This document shows, one piece after another, positions 1 through 8,424 of a DNA stretch of 64,000 nucleotides (its first letter is position 1; every line of letters begins with the position of its first letter). Source of the stretch: Actinoplanes sp. KI2 (lineage in GTDB: Bacteria > Actinomycetota > Actinomycetes > Mycobacteriales > Micromonosporaceae); the NCBI RefSeq assembly GCF_025630775.1, contig NZ_JAOSZE010000021.1:105159-169158 (forward strand), read 5' to 3'. The notes under the pieces were generated by a model. That model had not been told where the DNA came from and did not search any database. It was given only the letters and a program-made list of their open reading frames with translations. The position numbers were made by a program, and so were the translations under genes.

Positions 1-67
1 ACCCGGCCTCGTCCGCGCAACATCGCGATTTCTTCGTCAGAATGACCGACGGGGGCACCCCCTGGGA

Positions 68-262
68 GGGCGGGCTTGGTGGGCGGGCTTGGTGGGCGGG
101 CTTGGTGGGCGGGCTCGGCAGGCGGGCTCGGCAGGCGGGCTCGGCAGGCGGGCTCGACAGGCGGGCTCGACAGGCGAGCTCGACAGGCGAGCTCGACAGG
201 CGAGCTCGACAGGCGGGCCCGGCAGGCGGGCTCGACAGGCGGGCTCGACAGGCGAGCGCAAC
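68..262. repeat. 13-bp tandem repeat array
   Basis: About 15 head-to-tail copies of a 13-bp unit. It begins as GCGGGCTTGGTGG and drifts to GCGGGCTCGGCAG, GCGGGCTCGACAG and GCGAGCTCGACAG. Thirteen is not a multiple of three, so all frames stay open, and the Arg/Gly-rich ORFs spanning it are repeat artefacts. It lies downstream of the AraC-type gene. Bases 1-67 and 263-324 show nothing I recognise, apart from a possible minus-strand ATG at 21-23 running off the left edge. Confidence 0.9.
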
Positions 263-324
263 GGGCACGACAGACGAGCACGACAGACCTTGAATCCGTG
301 ATCATCGGGGCTGGTTGGCGCTGC

Positions 325-1395
325 TTACAGCGCCGCGGCTCGGGCCTGCTGCGGTGTCGTGCCGGACCAGCGGTGGAATGCCCGGTAGAACGAGCTGGGC
401 TCGTCGTAGCCGAGCAGGAACGCTACCTCGGCGACGGTGACGTCCGGGCGGTCCAGGTAGTGGTGGGCGAGCGCGAGCCGGGTGCGGTCGAGGACGGTCT
501 GGAACGTGGTGCCCTCGTCGGCCAGGCGGCGCTGGAGGGTTCGGGGGCTCAGGGCCAGTCGCCGGGCGACCGCCGGTGCGTCGGTGCGGCCGGCCGGCAG
601 CAGCTCCAGGAGGGCGGCCCGGACTCGGTCCGAGGTGGACTCGACGCGGTCCAGGTCGGCCAGGCGGCGCCGCAGCTCGGGCTCGAAGACGCGCCACATC
701 TCGTCGTTCGCGGTGAGAAACGGTCGCGAAGCGTCGGCGGCCGAGAAGGTCACGCTGGTCGACGTCCCGACGGTGAAGGGCATTCCCAGCAATTCCCGGT
801 ACGCCTTCCCGGCCTCACCGCCGGGCGGGGCCGGCATGGTGATCGCCGTCGGGAGGACGCGGGCGCGGGTGCCCAGCCGGGCCAGCATCACGATGAAGGC
901 CAGCTCGAAGGCGACCAGGCCGTTCGGCGGCGGCGGGCTCTCCGGCCACGTCACGGTCAGCCGCACGCCCCCGTCCACGCCCGAGCCCGAAACAACGCCC
1001 GAGCCCGAAACAACGCCCGTACCCGAAACAACGCCCGAGCCGGAAACGGCGACGTCCGTGACGGACAGGGCCAGCGGGCCGATCAGGCGCTTGTGCACGG
1101 CCATCCGCTCGGCCGCGTGCCGCAGATCGGGGCTGCACAGCGCAGCGAACAGCGGCGGCTGGAAGATCTCGGCCGAGATGTGGCCCGCCATACTGGCCCC
1201 GATCGCCGGGTCCCCGGTGACCGACTCCAGCGCCGTCCACAAGGCGTAGAACTGCGCGGGAGTCAGGTTGACCTGCGGGCTCAGGAACAGGTCCTCGGGC
1301 AGGCCGGCCACCCGCAGTACGGCGGGGACCGGCACGCCCAGGTCGGCCAGCAGGGCGACGGTGGCGGGGCTGAGCGCGAAGCGGGCGACGGTCAA
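325..1395 (-). CDS. AraC-family transcriptional regulator (arabinose-binding-like N-terminal domain)
   Basis: A 356-residue regulator. The C-terminal ~100 residues form an AraC double helix-turn-helix, ending in the typical stretch VAEVAFLLGYDEPSSFYRAF. The N-terminal part resembles the AraC_N/OruR type ligand domain. I place the start at a TTG at 1395 whose bases overlap the TGA of the upstream SDR gene (TTGA), which implies translational coupling; the frame is open further upstream but inside the SDR gene. A glycine/serine/valine insert around residues 120-145 is encoded by four 18-bp repeats (about 977-1046). It probably regulates the coupled SDR gene; the ligand is unknown. Confidence 0.85.
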   Translation of the reverse strand: MTVARFALSPATVALLADLGVPVPAVLRVAGLPEDLFLSPQVNLTPAQFYALWTALESVTGDPAIGASMAGHISAEIFQPPLFAALCSPDLRHAAERMAVHKRLIGPLALSVTDVAVSGSGVVSGTGVVSGSGVVSGSGVDGGVRLTVTWPESPPPPNGLVAFELAFIVMLARLGTRARVLPTAITMPAPPGGEAGKAYRELLGMPFTVGTSTSVTFSAADASRPFLTANDEMWRVFEPELRRRLADLDRVESTSDRVRAALLELLPAGRTDAPAVARRLALSPRTLQRRLADEGTTFQTVLDRTRLALAHHYLDRPDVTVAEVAFLLGYDEPSSFYRAFHRWSGTTPQQARAAAL

Positions 1396-2327
1396 GCGGC
1401 CACCACCCGGGACACGTCGATGTCGAGGCCGGTCAACCGCCGGGAGACCGACCACAGCACGGCGATCGCGTGGTCGGCGCCGGGGCGGATCAGGCGGCGG
1501 CGCACCGGCGGGCCGCTGCTGTTCCAGCGTGGGCCGTACATCGTGCCGCCGGTGGCGTGCGGGTCGGTGGCGGCGCGTAGCTGGCACAGGGCGCCGCGGG
1601 CCGGGGTCATGCCGATCCGGCGGGTGAGCGTCAGGAAGAACGGGCCCAGCCGGCCGCCGCCGCCCTCGTGGACGGTGTGCGACTGGAGGCCGGTGTCGGA
1701 GAGGCCGGGGTGGGCCGTGAGCGCCCGGGCGGGCACCCCGGCCGCCCGGAACTGGCGGTCGAGACCCTGCGCGAAGTGGCGGTCGGCGAGCTTGCTGTTC
1801 GCGTACGCAAGCCAGGGTTTGTAGTTGCGGTCGAGGAACGGGTCGTCGGGGTCGAGCGGGCGCCCCAGGTGCTGCGCGCCGCTGGTCAGGGTGACCACCC
1901 GGGCGGCGGGGGCGCGGAGCACGGCCGGCAGCAGGCGGGCGGTGAGCGCCCAGTGCCCGAGGTGGTTGATGCCGAGCTGGGACTCGAAGCCGTCGGCGGT
2001 GCGCCGCTGCGGCATCGCCATCACCCCGGCGTTGTTGATCAGCAGGTCGATCGCCGGGTGCGCGGCGAGGATGGCATCGGCGGCGCGCTCGACCGAGGCC
2101 AGGTCGCCGAGGTCGAGCTCGACGATCTCGACCGAGGCGCCGGGGTGCTGGGCGAGCAGCCGGTCTCGGGCCGCGGTCGCCTTCGCCTGGTCGCGGGCGG
2201 CCATCACGACGTGGGCGCCCTTGCCGGCCAGGGCGCCGGCGGTGATCTCGCCGAGGCCGCCGTTGGCGCCGGTCACGACGGCCACCCGGCCGTTCTGCCG
2301 GGGAATGTCTTCGATGCTCCAGGACAT
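1392..2327 (-). CDS. short-chain dehydrogenase/reductase (retinol-dehydrogenase-like)
   Basis: A 311-residue NAD(P)-dependent oxidoreductase of the SDR superfamily. The cofactor motif TGANGGLG lies at residues 19-26, NNAG follows in strand 4, and the catalytic YANSK (YxxxK) is present, so the active site is intact. The ATG at 2327 is preferred over an upstream in-frame extension because it gives the canonical SDR N-terminus (a short lead into VAVVTGA). It is the first gene of a two-gene operon with the AraC-type regulator. Substrate unknown. Confidence 0.88.
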   Translation of the reverse strand: MSWSIEDIPRQNGRVAVVTGANGGLGEITAGALAGKGAHVVMAARDQAKATAARDRLLAQHPGASVEIVELDLGDLASVERAADAILAAHPAIDLLINNAGVMAMPQRRTADGFESQLGINHLGHWALTARLLPAVLRAPAARVVTLTSGAQHLGRPLDPDDPFLDRNYKPWLAYANSKLADRHFAQGLDRQFRAAGVPARALTAHPGLSDTGLQSHTVHEGGGGRLGPFFLTLTRRIGMTPARGALCQLRAATDPHATGGTMYGPRWNSSGPPVRRRLIRPGADHAIAVLWSVSRRLTGLDIDVSRVVAA

Positions 2328-2580
2328 GACAATGACGCTACGGTCCCGGCCGGCCCGATGCAGTGGCCGATCGCGCCAACTGGTTGGCAGATGGCGCCAC
2401 GGCTCACTCACTTTCACTCACCGTCGGATCTTGGACTCGACGGGCGGACGGGGTGTGCGGCGGTGCTTCGGTAAGGGTTCCGGCCTGTCCCGCGAATGGG
2501 GTGTGCGGGGACGGCAGGGCAGGAAGGGGGCAGTAGGCTGAGGGCCGAAGTCGGGTTCCGCACAGCAGGAGGCTGCACGG

Positions 2581-2841
2581 GTGGCCAGTGTCGCCGAGGT
2601 CAAAGCGGCCGTCGACGCCGCGCTCCAGCAGGTCAGCGAGGGGCAGGCGGCGATACAGGCGGCCCGGGAGAAGCTGGGCGAGGCCCAGCAGAGCCTGGCC
2701 GCGGCGCTCGACGGCAGCGGGCACGACGCGGTGACCTCGGCGTATGCCTCACTGTCGCAGGCCGACCAGCAGCTCGAGGAGTGCATCGGCGTGACGGCGG
2801 CCGCCGTCGAGCAGGCGCAGACCTACACGGCCAACCTCTGA
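2581..2841 (+). CDS. small helical-hairpin protein (WXG100-sized, no WXG)
   Basis: An 86-residue Ala/Gln/Glu-rich protein with a GTG start preceded by a good ribosome site (CAGGAGG). The sequence predicts two long amphipathic helices separated by a turn (DGSG, about residues 45-48). The size and hairpin layout resemble ESX/WXG100 secreted proteins, but the WXG motif is absent. It is followed after one base by a second helical protein and then by an FtsK-type ATPase, so a substrate or partner role for that ATPase is plausible inference. It may belong to an actinobacterial DUF family that I cannot name with certainty. Confidence 0.75.
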   Translation: MASVAEVKAAVDAALQQVSEGQAAIQAAREKLGEAQQSLAAALDGSGHDAVTSAYASLSQADQQLEECIGVTAAAVEQAQTYTANL

Positions 2842-2842
2842 G

Positions 2843-3727
2843 ATGTCGCTGATCCAGGACCTCGGCGCGCAGGTTCGCGCCGCCTCCGACGAGTTGCCCA
2901 CCGGGCTGGTCACGGTGGCGATGGAAAAGCTGCGCAGCGCCACCGAGCTGCTGATGTGGGTGCGCGAGACCTCGCAGGACCCGATGGGCGTGCCGCAGCT
3001 GGGCAACGCCCTGGAGGCCGCCGAGCGGGCCGCCGCCGCGCTGCGGGTGACGCAGGATTCCCTCGCGACCTATCTGGCCGGCCTCGGGCTGGCCGCCGAT
3101 GCCGCCGCCCCGCCCGACCAGACCTGGAAGGCGGGCCTCGAACAGCCGGCGGTCAAGGCGGCGGGCGGCGAGGCGCCACCGCCGGGCGAGAAGCTCGGGC
3201 CCTGGTGGCAGCAGCGGGTCGCCCAGCTGACCGGCGAGCCCGCCCCGAAGGAGGACCGGACCAAGGCGGCCGCCACCGAGGACACTGCCGAGCTGCTGCG
3301 CCGGGTCGCCTCCGGGGTGCGCGCCGGTGACAAGGCGAAGGTGGGGCGCGACCTGCACGGTGCGAGCGCGGCGACCGGGCTGGCGCTGTCCGCGATGACC
3401 TCGCCGGTGCTGCACCGGCTGGCCGGCGACCTGCTCGGGCACGAGCCCCGGCCGGACGACGTGGAGCGGCTGCGCACCGCCTCGGCCGGGCGGGTGCGCT
3501 CGCTGCTGCCGGGCACCTCCCCGGCGGTGCTCGACACGCTGCTCGCCCGGATCTGCCGCGCCCCGGTCAAGCAACCGCCGGGGCAGGCCGCGCACCCGGC
3601 CGACAGCGCGGTGACGGCGGGTGTGCTGACCGGCGTGCTGCTCGCCCGGCTGGGTCGCGACGCGGCCTCGCTCAAGCCGGACGCCCCCGACCCGGTGCGC
3701 CGCCCCGAGGCCGCCGACGCCCGATGA
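2843..3727 (+). CDS. hypothetical helical protein of FtsK cassette
   Basis: A 294-residue protein with no recognised family. The first ~80 residues are helical and rich in Ala, Leu and Glu. A proline-rich linker follows (about residues 85-145, with one WW pair near GPWWQQR). The C-terminal half is again helical and ends in a Pro/Arg-rich tail. There is no signal peptide or membrane span. It starts one base after the preceding small protein's stop and is followed after 17 bases by the FtsK-like ATPase, so the three are probably co-transcribed and functionally linked. Confidence 0.75.
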   Translation: MSLIQDLGAQVRAASDELPTGLVTVAMEKLRSATELLMWVRETSQDPMGVPQLGNALEAAERAAAALRVTQDSLATYLAGLGLAADAAAPPDQTWKAGLEQPAVKAAGGEAPPPGEKLGPWWQQRVAQLTGEPAPKEDRTKAAATEDTAELLRRVASGVRAGDKAKVGRDLHGASAATGLALSAMTSPVLHRLAGDLLGHEPRPDDVERLRTASAGRVRSLLPGTSPAVLDTLLARICRAPVKQPPGQAAHPADSAVTAGVLTGVLLARLGRDAASLKPDAPDPVRRPEAADAR

Positions 3728-3744
3728 GAGCGTGCTGACACCCC

Positions 3745-6372
3745 ATGGCTGACTCGACCGCACAGCAGGTGATGGACATCCGGGCCGCGCTCTCGCACGC
3801 GCTCGGCGCGGCGGAGAACGCGCTCGCCGCGGCGCAGGACGCGTACGCGAACGCCGGCGAGCGCCGGGAGCGGGTGGTGGCCGCCGCGATCGCCCGCCGC
3901 AAGAAGGTGGCCGAGACCCTCGACGGCCGGCTGCACGAGATCGACGACCGGCACCGCAAGGATCTCGCCGCGTTCGCCGAGGCGGCCGCGTCGGCGGCCG
4001 ACCGGGCGGCGCCGGGCGCGGCCGGCGACCCGTGGGGCGACTGGCAGCCGACCCCCCTGGACACCGCGGCCGAGCTGCGGATCGGCCGGCTGCTGCTGCC
4101 GCACCCCGAGCAGGTGCCGGCGTTGGTGCCGTTCCTCGACCACGGGCACATCGTGGTGCGTGGTGAGCGGCGGCCCGGCGATGAGGTGGTGGCCGGGCTG
4201 CTGCTGCGGGCGCTGGGCACCGCCGCGCCGGGGGCGCTGACCATCACCGGGTACGACCCGGAGCATCTCGGCGGGGGCCTGGCGCGGTTCGCCACGCTCG
4301 CGCCGGCCGGCGTGCTGACCTTCGTCGGCCCGGGCGGGTTGCCGGGGCTGCTGAACGAGCTGGTCGACCACGTACGCCGGATCAACGAGACGGTCCTGGC
4401 CGGGGAGTACACGTCGCTGCGGGAGCTGGCGGCGGCCACCCACCGGCGGCCGGAGCCGTGGCGGGTGGCGGTGCTGCTCGGCGCGGGCGAGCTGAGCCGG
4501 CCCGAGCAGACCCAGCTGCAGCGGCTGCTGCGCACCGGCGCCGCCGCCGGCGTGCACCTGATCATCCAGGGGCTGCCGGTGCAGGCCGGGCCGGGCATCG
4601 AGTTCATCACCGCGCAGGACGGCGATCATGCGGGGATGAGCAGCGCGGGCGCTCTTCCGGTACGGCTGGACGACGGCCCGCCGCAGGCGGTCGTGGCCGC
4701 GGCCTGCCGCCGGATCGCCGAGGCGGTCGCGGCCGGTCCCGCACCGGTGGCGCTGGACAGCCTGCTCCCGCAGGAGCTGTGGAAGGAGAGCTCGGCGACC
4801 GGGCTGACCGCGCCGCTCGGGGACAGCCCGCTCGGTGTGCCGGTGACCGTGACGCTCTCCGACTACCCGCCGCACGCGCTGATCGCCGGGCCGTCCGGCA
4901 CCGGCAAGACCAACCTGATCTACGCCTGGATGGGCGCGCTCGCCGCCCGCTACTCCCCCGCCGAGCTGGCCTTCTACCTGCTCGACTTCAAGGAGGGGGT
5001 GTCGTTCGCCCGGTTCGCGCCGGGGCGGCGCGACCCGAGCTGGCTGCCGCACGTGCGGCTGGTCGGCGTGAACGTCAACAACGACCGGGAGTTCGGGCTG
5101 GCGCTGCTGCGTTTTCTCGGCGAGGAGCTGCGCCGCCGGGCCGACGCGGCCAAGCGGTACGAGGTGACCAACCTGGCCGAGCTGCGCGCCGAGGACCCGG
5201 AGGGCCAGTGGCCGCGGATCGTCGCGGTGGTCGACGAGTTCCAGGTGCTGCTGGCCGGCCGCGACGCGGTCACCGGCGAGGCCGCCGACCTGCTCGAGGA
5301 CCTCGCCCGCCGGGGGCGCTCGCAGGGCATCCACCTGATCCTGGCCAGCCAGGACGTCTCCGGCATCGAGGCGCTGTGGGGCCGGCCCGCGCTGGTCGCG
5401 CAGTTCTCGCTGCGGCTCGCCCTGCCCCGCGCCCGCCGCGTGCTGCCCGAGACGAACAACGCCGCCGACTCGCTGCCGCGCTACCACGCGGTGGTCAACG
5501 CCGACTCCGGCACCCCCGAGGCCAACAAGATCGTCCGGGTCCCGGCGGCCGGCGACCGCGACCGGTGGAACGCGCTGCAGCACCGCCTGTGGCGCAGCCG
5601 TCCGCGGGACCAGGGGCCGCCCCGGCTGTTCGACGGCGACGCCCGGCCCCGGCTCGCCGACAGCCCGGACTTCCGCCGGCTCGGCCCCGCCGAGGGTTCG
5701 CCCGCGCCGGTGGTACTGCTGGGTGACACCATCGACGTCCAATCACGATCTGCGCGTACGGTGTTGCGCCGCGCCCCCGGCCGCAATCTGGCCGTCCTCG
5801 GCACCCGCACCGAGGAGGCGTGCGCGGTGCTGGCCACCGCGGGTCGCTCGCTCGCCGCCCAGTTCCCGACGGACGGCGCCCGCTTCTCGCTGCTCTGCCT
5901 CGACCAGGACGCCAAGCAGCCGGCCGCCGACCTCTGCGCCGAGCTGCCGGAGTGCGGCTGGTACGACGCGGACAACGCGGACTGGCTGCTCGAGGACGCC
6001 GCCGCCGAGTCCTCCGGCGCCTTCCCCGCCGACCGGCCGCATTTCCTGCTGATCTACGCGGCCGACGCGCTGCCCGGCGGCAAGGACGCGGCCGGACAGC
6101 TGCGCACGATCCTGCGGCAGGGCCCGGAGCGGCGCATCCACGTGCTCGGCTGGTGGCGCGGCGCCGGCCTGCTGCGCGACGCGCTCGGCGGGCACGCCTC
6201 GCGCACCGACCCGATCGGCGCGTGGGTGGCCCTGGACGTGCACGGCAGCGAGCTCGCGCCGTACTATCCCGGCGCCGGCGCGCCGGCCTGGTACCCCCGG
6301 CCGTGGCGGGCCCTGCATTTCGACCGCTCGGTGCATCGTGGCGCCGAGGTGATAATCCCTTACGGACAATGA
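3745..6372 (+). CDS. FtsK/SpoIIIE (HerA-FtsK) family ATPase
   Basis: An 875-residue P-loop ATPase. A helical coiled N-terminal part (residues 1-90) precedes a nucleotide-binding-like region. The main FtsK domain follows, with Walker A GPSGTGKTN at about 382-390, Walker B VVDEFQ at about 495-500, and downstream ILASQD as expected for HerA/FtsK/EccC motors. The C-terminal third is a degenerate second ATPase-like domain without a clear Walker A. There are no membrane segments, unlike chromosomal FtsK. Its neighbours are two small helical proteins and a membrane protein, so it could be a soluble EccC-like or DNA-pump motor working with the membrane protein encoded downstream. Confidence 0.9.
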   Translation: MADSTAQQVMDIRAALSHALGAAENALAAAQDAYANAGERRERVVAAAIARRKKVAETLDGRLHEIDDRHRKDLAAFAEAAASAADRAAPGAAGDPWGDWQPTPLDTAAELRIGRLLLPHPEQVPALVPFLDHGHIVVRGERRPGDEVVAGLLLRALGTAAPGALTITGYDPEHLGGGLARFATLAPAGVLTFVGPGGLPGLLNELVDHVRRINETVLAGEYTSLRELAAATHRRPEPWRVAVLLGAGELSRPEQTQLQRLLRTGAAAGVHLIIQGLPVQAGPGIEFITAQDGDHAGMSSAGALPVRLDDGPPQAVVAAACRRIAEAVAAGPAPVALDSLLPQELWKESSATGLTAPLGDSPLGVPVTVTLSDYPPHALIAGPSGTGKTNLIYAWMGALAARYSPAELAFYLLDFKEGVSFARFAPGRRDPSWLPHVRLVGVNVNNDREFGLALLRFLGEELRRRADAAKRYEVTNLAELRAEDPEGQWPRIVAVVDEFQVLLAGRDAVTGEAADLLEDLARRGRSQGIHLILASQDVSGIEALWGRPALVAQFSLRLALPRARRVLPETNNAADSLPRYHAVVNADSGTPEANKIVRVPAAGDRDRWNALQHRLWRSRPRDQGPPRLFDGDARPRLADSPDFRRLGPAEGSPAPVVLLGDTIDVQSRSARTVLRRAPGRNLAVLGTRTEEACAVLATAGRSLAAQFPTDGARFSLLCLDQDAKQPAADLCAELPECGWYDADNADWLLEDAAAESSGAFPADRPHFLLIYAADALPGGKDAAGQLRTILRQGPERRIHVLGWWRGAGLLRDALGGHASRTDPIGAWVALDVHGSELAPYYPGAGAPAWYPRPWRALHFDRSVHRGAEVIIPYGQ

Positions 6373-6458
6373 TCGAGGATTATTCACGACGGTGGCGATC
6401 AGGATGGACAACTTGCGCGAGGTGCAACTCGAGGAAGGTCGTGAATAACCCTCGATGA
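6369..6458 (+). CDS. possible 29-residue ORF coupled to both neighbours
   Basis: An ATG overlaps the stop of the FtsK gene (ATGA), and the ORF's own TGA overlaps the ATG of the next gene (ATGA again). The peptide begins MIEDYSRRWRSGW and carries a CxxC pair (CARC). It lies inside a long inverted repeat, so it may be a by-product of that structure. An alternative 18-codon ORF (GTG at 6392 to TAA at 6448) is also present. There is no clear ribosome site of its own. Confidence 0.35.
   Translation: MIEDYSRRWRSGWTTCARCNSRKVVNNPR
6372..6456. repeat. 19-bp inverted repeat between ATPase and membrane gene
   Basis: The left arm ATCGAGGATTATTCACGAC (6372-6390) and the right arm (6438-6456) are reverse complements at 18 of 19 positions, separated by 47 bases. 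The arms overlap the stop of the ATPase gene and the start of the membrane-protein gene. The sequence is AT-richer than its surroundings. It could be an mRNA stem exposing the GAGGAAGG at 6431-6438 in the loop, or a relic of a small mobile repeat. Confidence 0.85.
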
Positions 6459-7150
6459 GCGAGCTTCAACCGGCCGACTTCGAGACCGCCGACTATCGCA
6501 GCGTGCTGCGGCGGCTGACCACACTGGACGCCGACGCGGCGGATCTGCGCGCCGAGGCGCGGCGATGGCACGACGGCCGGGTCGCCGCCGCCGACCAGGC
6601 CGTCCGCGAGGCCGACGAGGGCCTGGCCGGCGCCGCCCGGGCCGCCGAGCAGGCGCAGCGCGACCTGGAGCGGGTGGACGCCCGGGCGCTCGGGCTGTGG
6701 GCCGAGTACGTGCACAAGGTCGGGCCGGTCGCCGAGCGCTACGGGCGCACCATGCCGGCCGCGTCGATCCCCCGGCAGCGCGGCGACCGGAACGCCGAGG
6801 ACTACCTCGAGGAGGTGGCCGCGAAGGTCAAGTACATCCCGCCGCAGCAGCCGCTGAACTTCGGGGTGAAGGCGCTGTTCGCGCTCTTCGGTCTGGTCAG
6901 CGGTCTGCTCGCCGGGCTGGTCTTCCACGCGCTGCGGGAGGCGGCCGGCAACGAGCGGACCGGCACGTGGCGGGACGCGCTGCCGGTGGTGGCCCTGGTC
7001 GTGTTCCTGGCCTGCCCGGTGCTGGCGGTGGTGGCGGCCAAGAAGGTGGCCGACCGCCGGCAGGTGGGGCTGGACGCCGCGACGGTGGCCACCGTGCTGA
7101 TCACGGGTCTGGTCACCGGCGGCCTGGTGCTGGCCGCGATCGGCCTGTAG
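6455..7150 (+). CDS. coiled-coil membrane protein of FtsK cassette
   Basis: A 231-residue protein not assigned to a family. Residues about 15-80 are a charged, Ala/Glu/Arg-rich coiled coil. A middle soluble part follows (KVGPVAERYG onward). Three hydrophobic spans lie in the C-terminal half, around FALFGLVSGLLAGLVF, VVALVVFLACPVLAVVAA and VATVLITGLVTGGLVLAAI. The ATG overlaps a small upstream ORF. It is last in the presumed cassette and is the only member with membrane segments, so it may anchor the FtsK-like motor (inference). Confidence 0.8.
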   Translation: MSELQPADFETADYRSVLRRLTTLDADAADLRAEARRWHDGRVAAADQAVREADEGLAGAARAAEQAQRDLERVDARALGLWAEYVHKVGPVAERYGRTMPAASIPRQRGDRNAEDYLEEVAAKVKYIPPQQPLNFGVKALFALFGLVSGLLAGLVFHALREAAGNERTGTWRDALPVVALVVFLACPVLAVVAAKKVADRRQVGLDAATVATVLITGLVTGGLVLAAIGL

Positions 7151-7195
7151 CAGCCGGGATCGGCCGTCAAAGAGCCGCGATCGGTAGGGCGGGCC

Positions 7196-8416
7196 CTACG
7201 CCGGCGTCAGGACACCCTCGCGCAACAACCTCCGGGCCAGCACGAGGCGGTCCGCGTCGTCGTCGAGCGGCAGGTCGGCGACCCGCACCGGGCCGCCGGC
7301 CAGCACCACGCGCAGCGCCTCCGCGCAGGACGCCGGCAGCCTCAGCGCGCGGCCGGACAGCCGCAGCACGACGTGCCCGGGGCCGTCCTCGACCAGCCGC
7401 CATCGCAGACCGTCGCGCACCGCCACCGCCGATGACGGGGTCAGGCCGGCGGCGAAATCCAGCTGAGCGAGGGGGGAGATCGGGGCCGGGCGGGCGGCCG
7501 GCCAGTCCCGGGCGGTGAGCCGGGCGGCGACCTCGACCGGGTCGGCGGTGGCGAGCCAGTCGCGCAGGGCCTCGACCGTGTCGGTCAGGGTGGGTTCGAG
7601 GGCGGCCGGGTCGGTGACGTCCACACCGTACGGCAGGGTGCCGCGCAGGCGGACGTCGTCGGCTGCCATCGTCAGAAGCTCCTCGACCAGGGCGTACCGG
7701 GTGAGGGCGCGCACCCCGACGGTGAGGTGCAGGGAGCGGGACTCCTGCGCCTGCGCCGAGTGCAGCCAGCCGCGCGGCAGGTAGAGGGCGTCGCCCGGCC
7801 GCAGCAGCACGTCGAGGGCCGGTTCGCCGTGCGCGACGGCCGCGACCTCGTCGGCGCGGCCGCCCCACGGCTGGCGTTCGATCGGATCGTCGAGGACCGG
7901 CTCGTGGATGCGCCACCTCTTCACGCCGTCGACCTGCAGCACGAACACGTCGTGCGTGTCGTAGTGGGTGTCGAAGCCCTGGCTGCCGGGTGGGGTCAGG
8001 TACGCGTTGACCTGCACGGGGCGGCGCAGCTCGGCGCCCAGCTCGCGGGCGAAGCCGATCAGCGGCGGCCACATCCGGTGCAGGCCCTGCAGCACGAGGG
8101 TGGCGCCGCCGGCGAACAGGCGCATCACCTCGTCGTCGAGCACCTGGTCGGCGATCTCGGCGCCGGCGCCGCCCGGCCCGGTGAATCGGCCGTCGGGCAG
8201 CACCTTGCCGCGCTGGGCGACCCGCAGGAACGGCGTGCGCAGCCCGCGGCGGCTCAGCAGCTCGTCGACGGCGGCCGGGGAGAGCAGGTCGGTGAACGGG
8301 CCGGCGTGCGACAGCAGCGGCTCCCGGCCCCAGTGCGCGGCGGCGAACTTCTCCGGCTCGAGGCTCACGCAGCGGGTGAGTGCCGGGCGGTGGCCGCCCG
8401 GCGTCTCGTCGGTCAT
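7196..8416 (-). CDS. JmjC/cupin_4 Fe(II)/2-oxoglutarate oxygenase, putative peptide hydroxylase
   Basis: A 406-residue protein of the cupin_4/JmjC family, the same family as the ribosomal-protein hydroxylases YcfD/RoxA and MINA53. The metal triad is visible: H151 and D153 in THYDTHD, and H219 in YLPRGWLHSA. A C-terminal winged-helix-like region follows, as in ribosomal oxygenases. The ATG at 8416 is chosen because it lies 8 bases after the stop of the repeat-peptide gene and starts the conserved domain cleanly. Tight pairing with that peptide suggests hydroxylation of the peptide (inference). A housekeeping ribosomal substrate is the alternative. Confidence 0.85.
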   Translation of the reverse strand: MTDETPGGHRPALTRCVSLEPEKFAAAHWGREPLLSHAGPFTDLLSPAAVDELLSRRGLRTPFLRVAQRGKVLPDGRFTGPGGAGAEIADQVLDDEVMRLFAGGATLVLQGLHRMWPPLIGFARELGAELRRPVQVNAYLTPPGSQGFDTHYDTHDVFVLQVDGVKRWRIHEPVLDDPIERQPWGGRADEVAAVAHGEPALDVLLRPGDALYLPRGWLHSAQAQESRSLHLTVGVRALTRYALVEELLTMAADDVRLRGTLPYGVDVTDPAALEPTLTDTVEALRDWLATADPVEVAARLTARDWPAARPAPISPLAQLDFAAGLTPSSAVAVRDGLRWRLVEDGPGHVVLRLSGRALRLPASCAEALRVVLAGGPVRVADLPLDDDADRLVLARRLLREGVLTPA

Positions 8417-8424
8417 GCCGATGC

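Noticed and set aside
42..1824. Arg/Gly-rich plus-strand ORFs (up to 582 codons) through the 13-bp array
   Set aside because: They begin in the repeat and run antisense to the AraC and SDR genes.
3070..5742. 890-codon minus-strand ORF
   Set aside because: Antisense shadow of the FtsK-type ATPase and its upstream gene.
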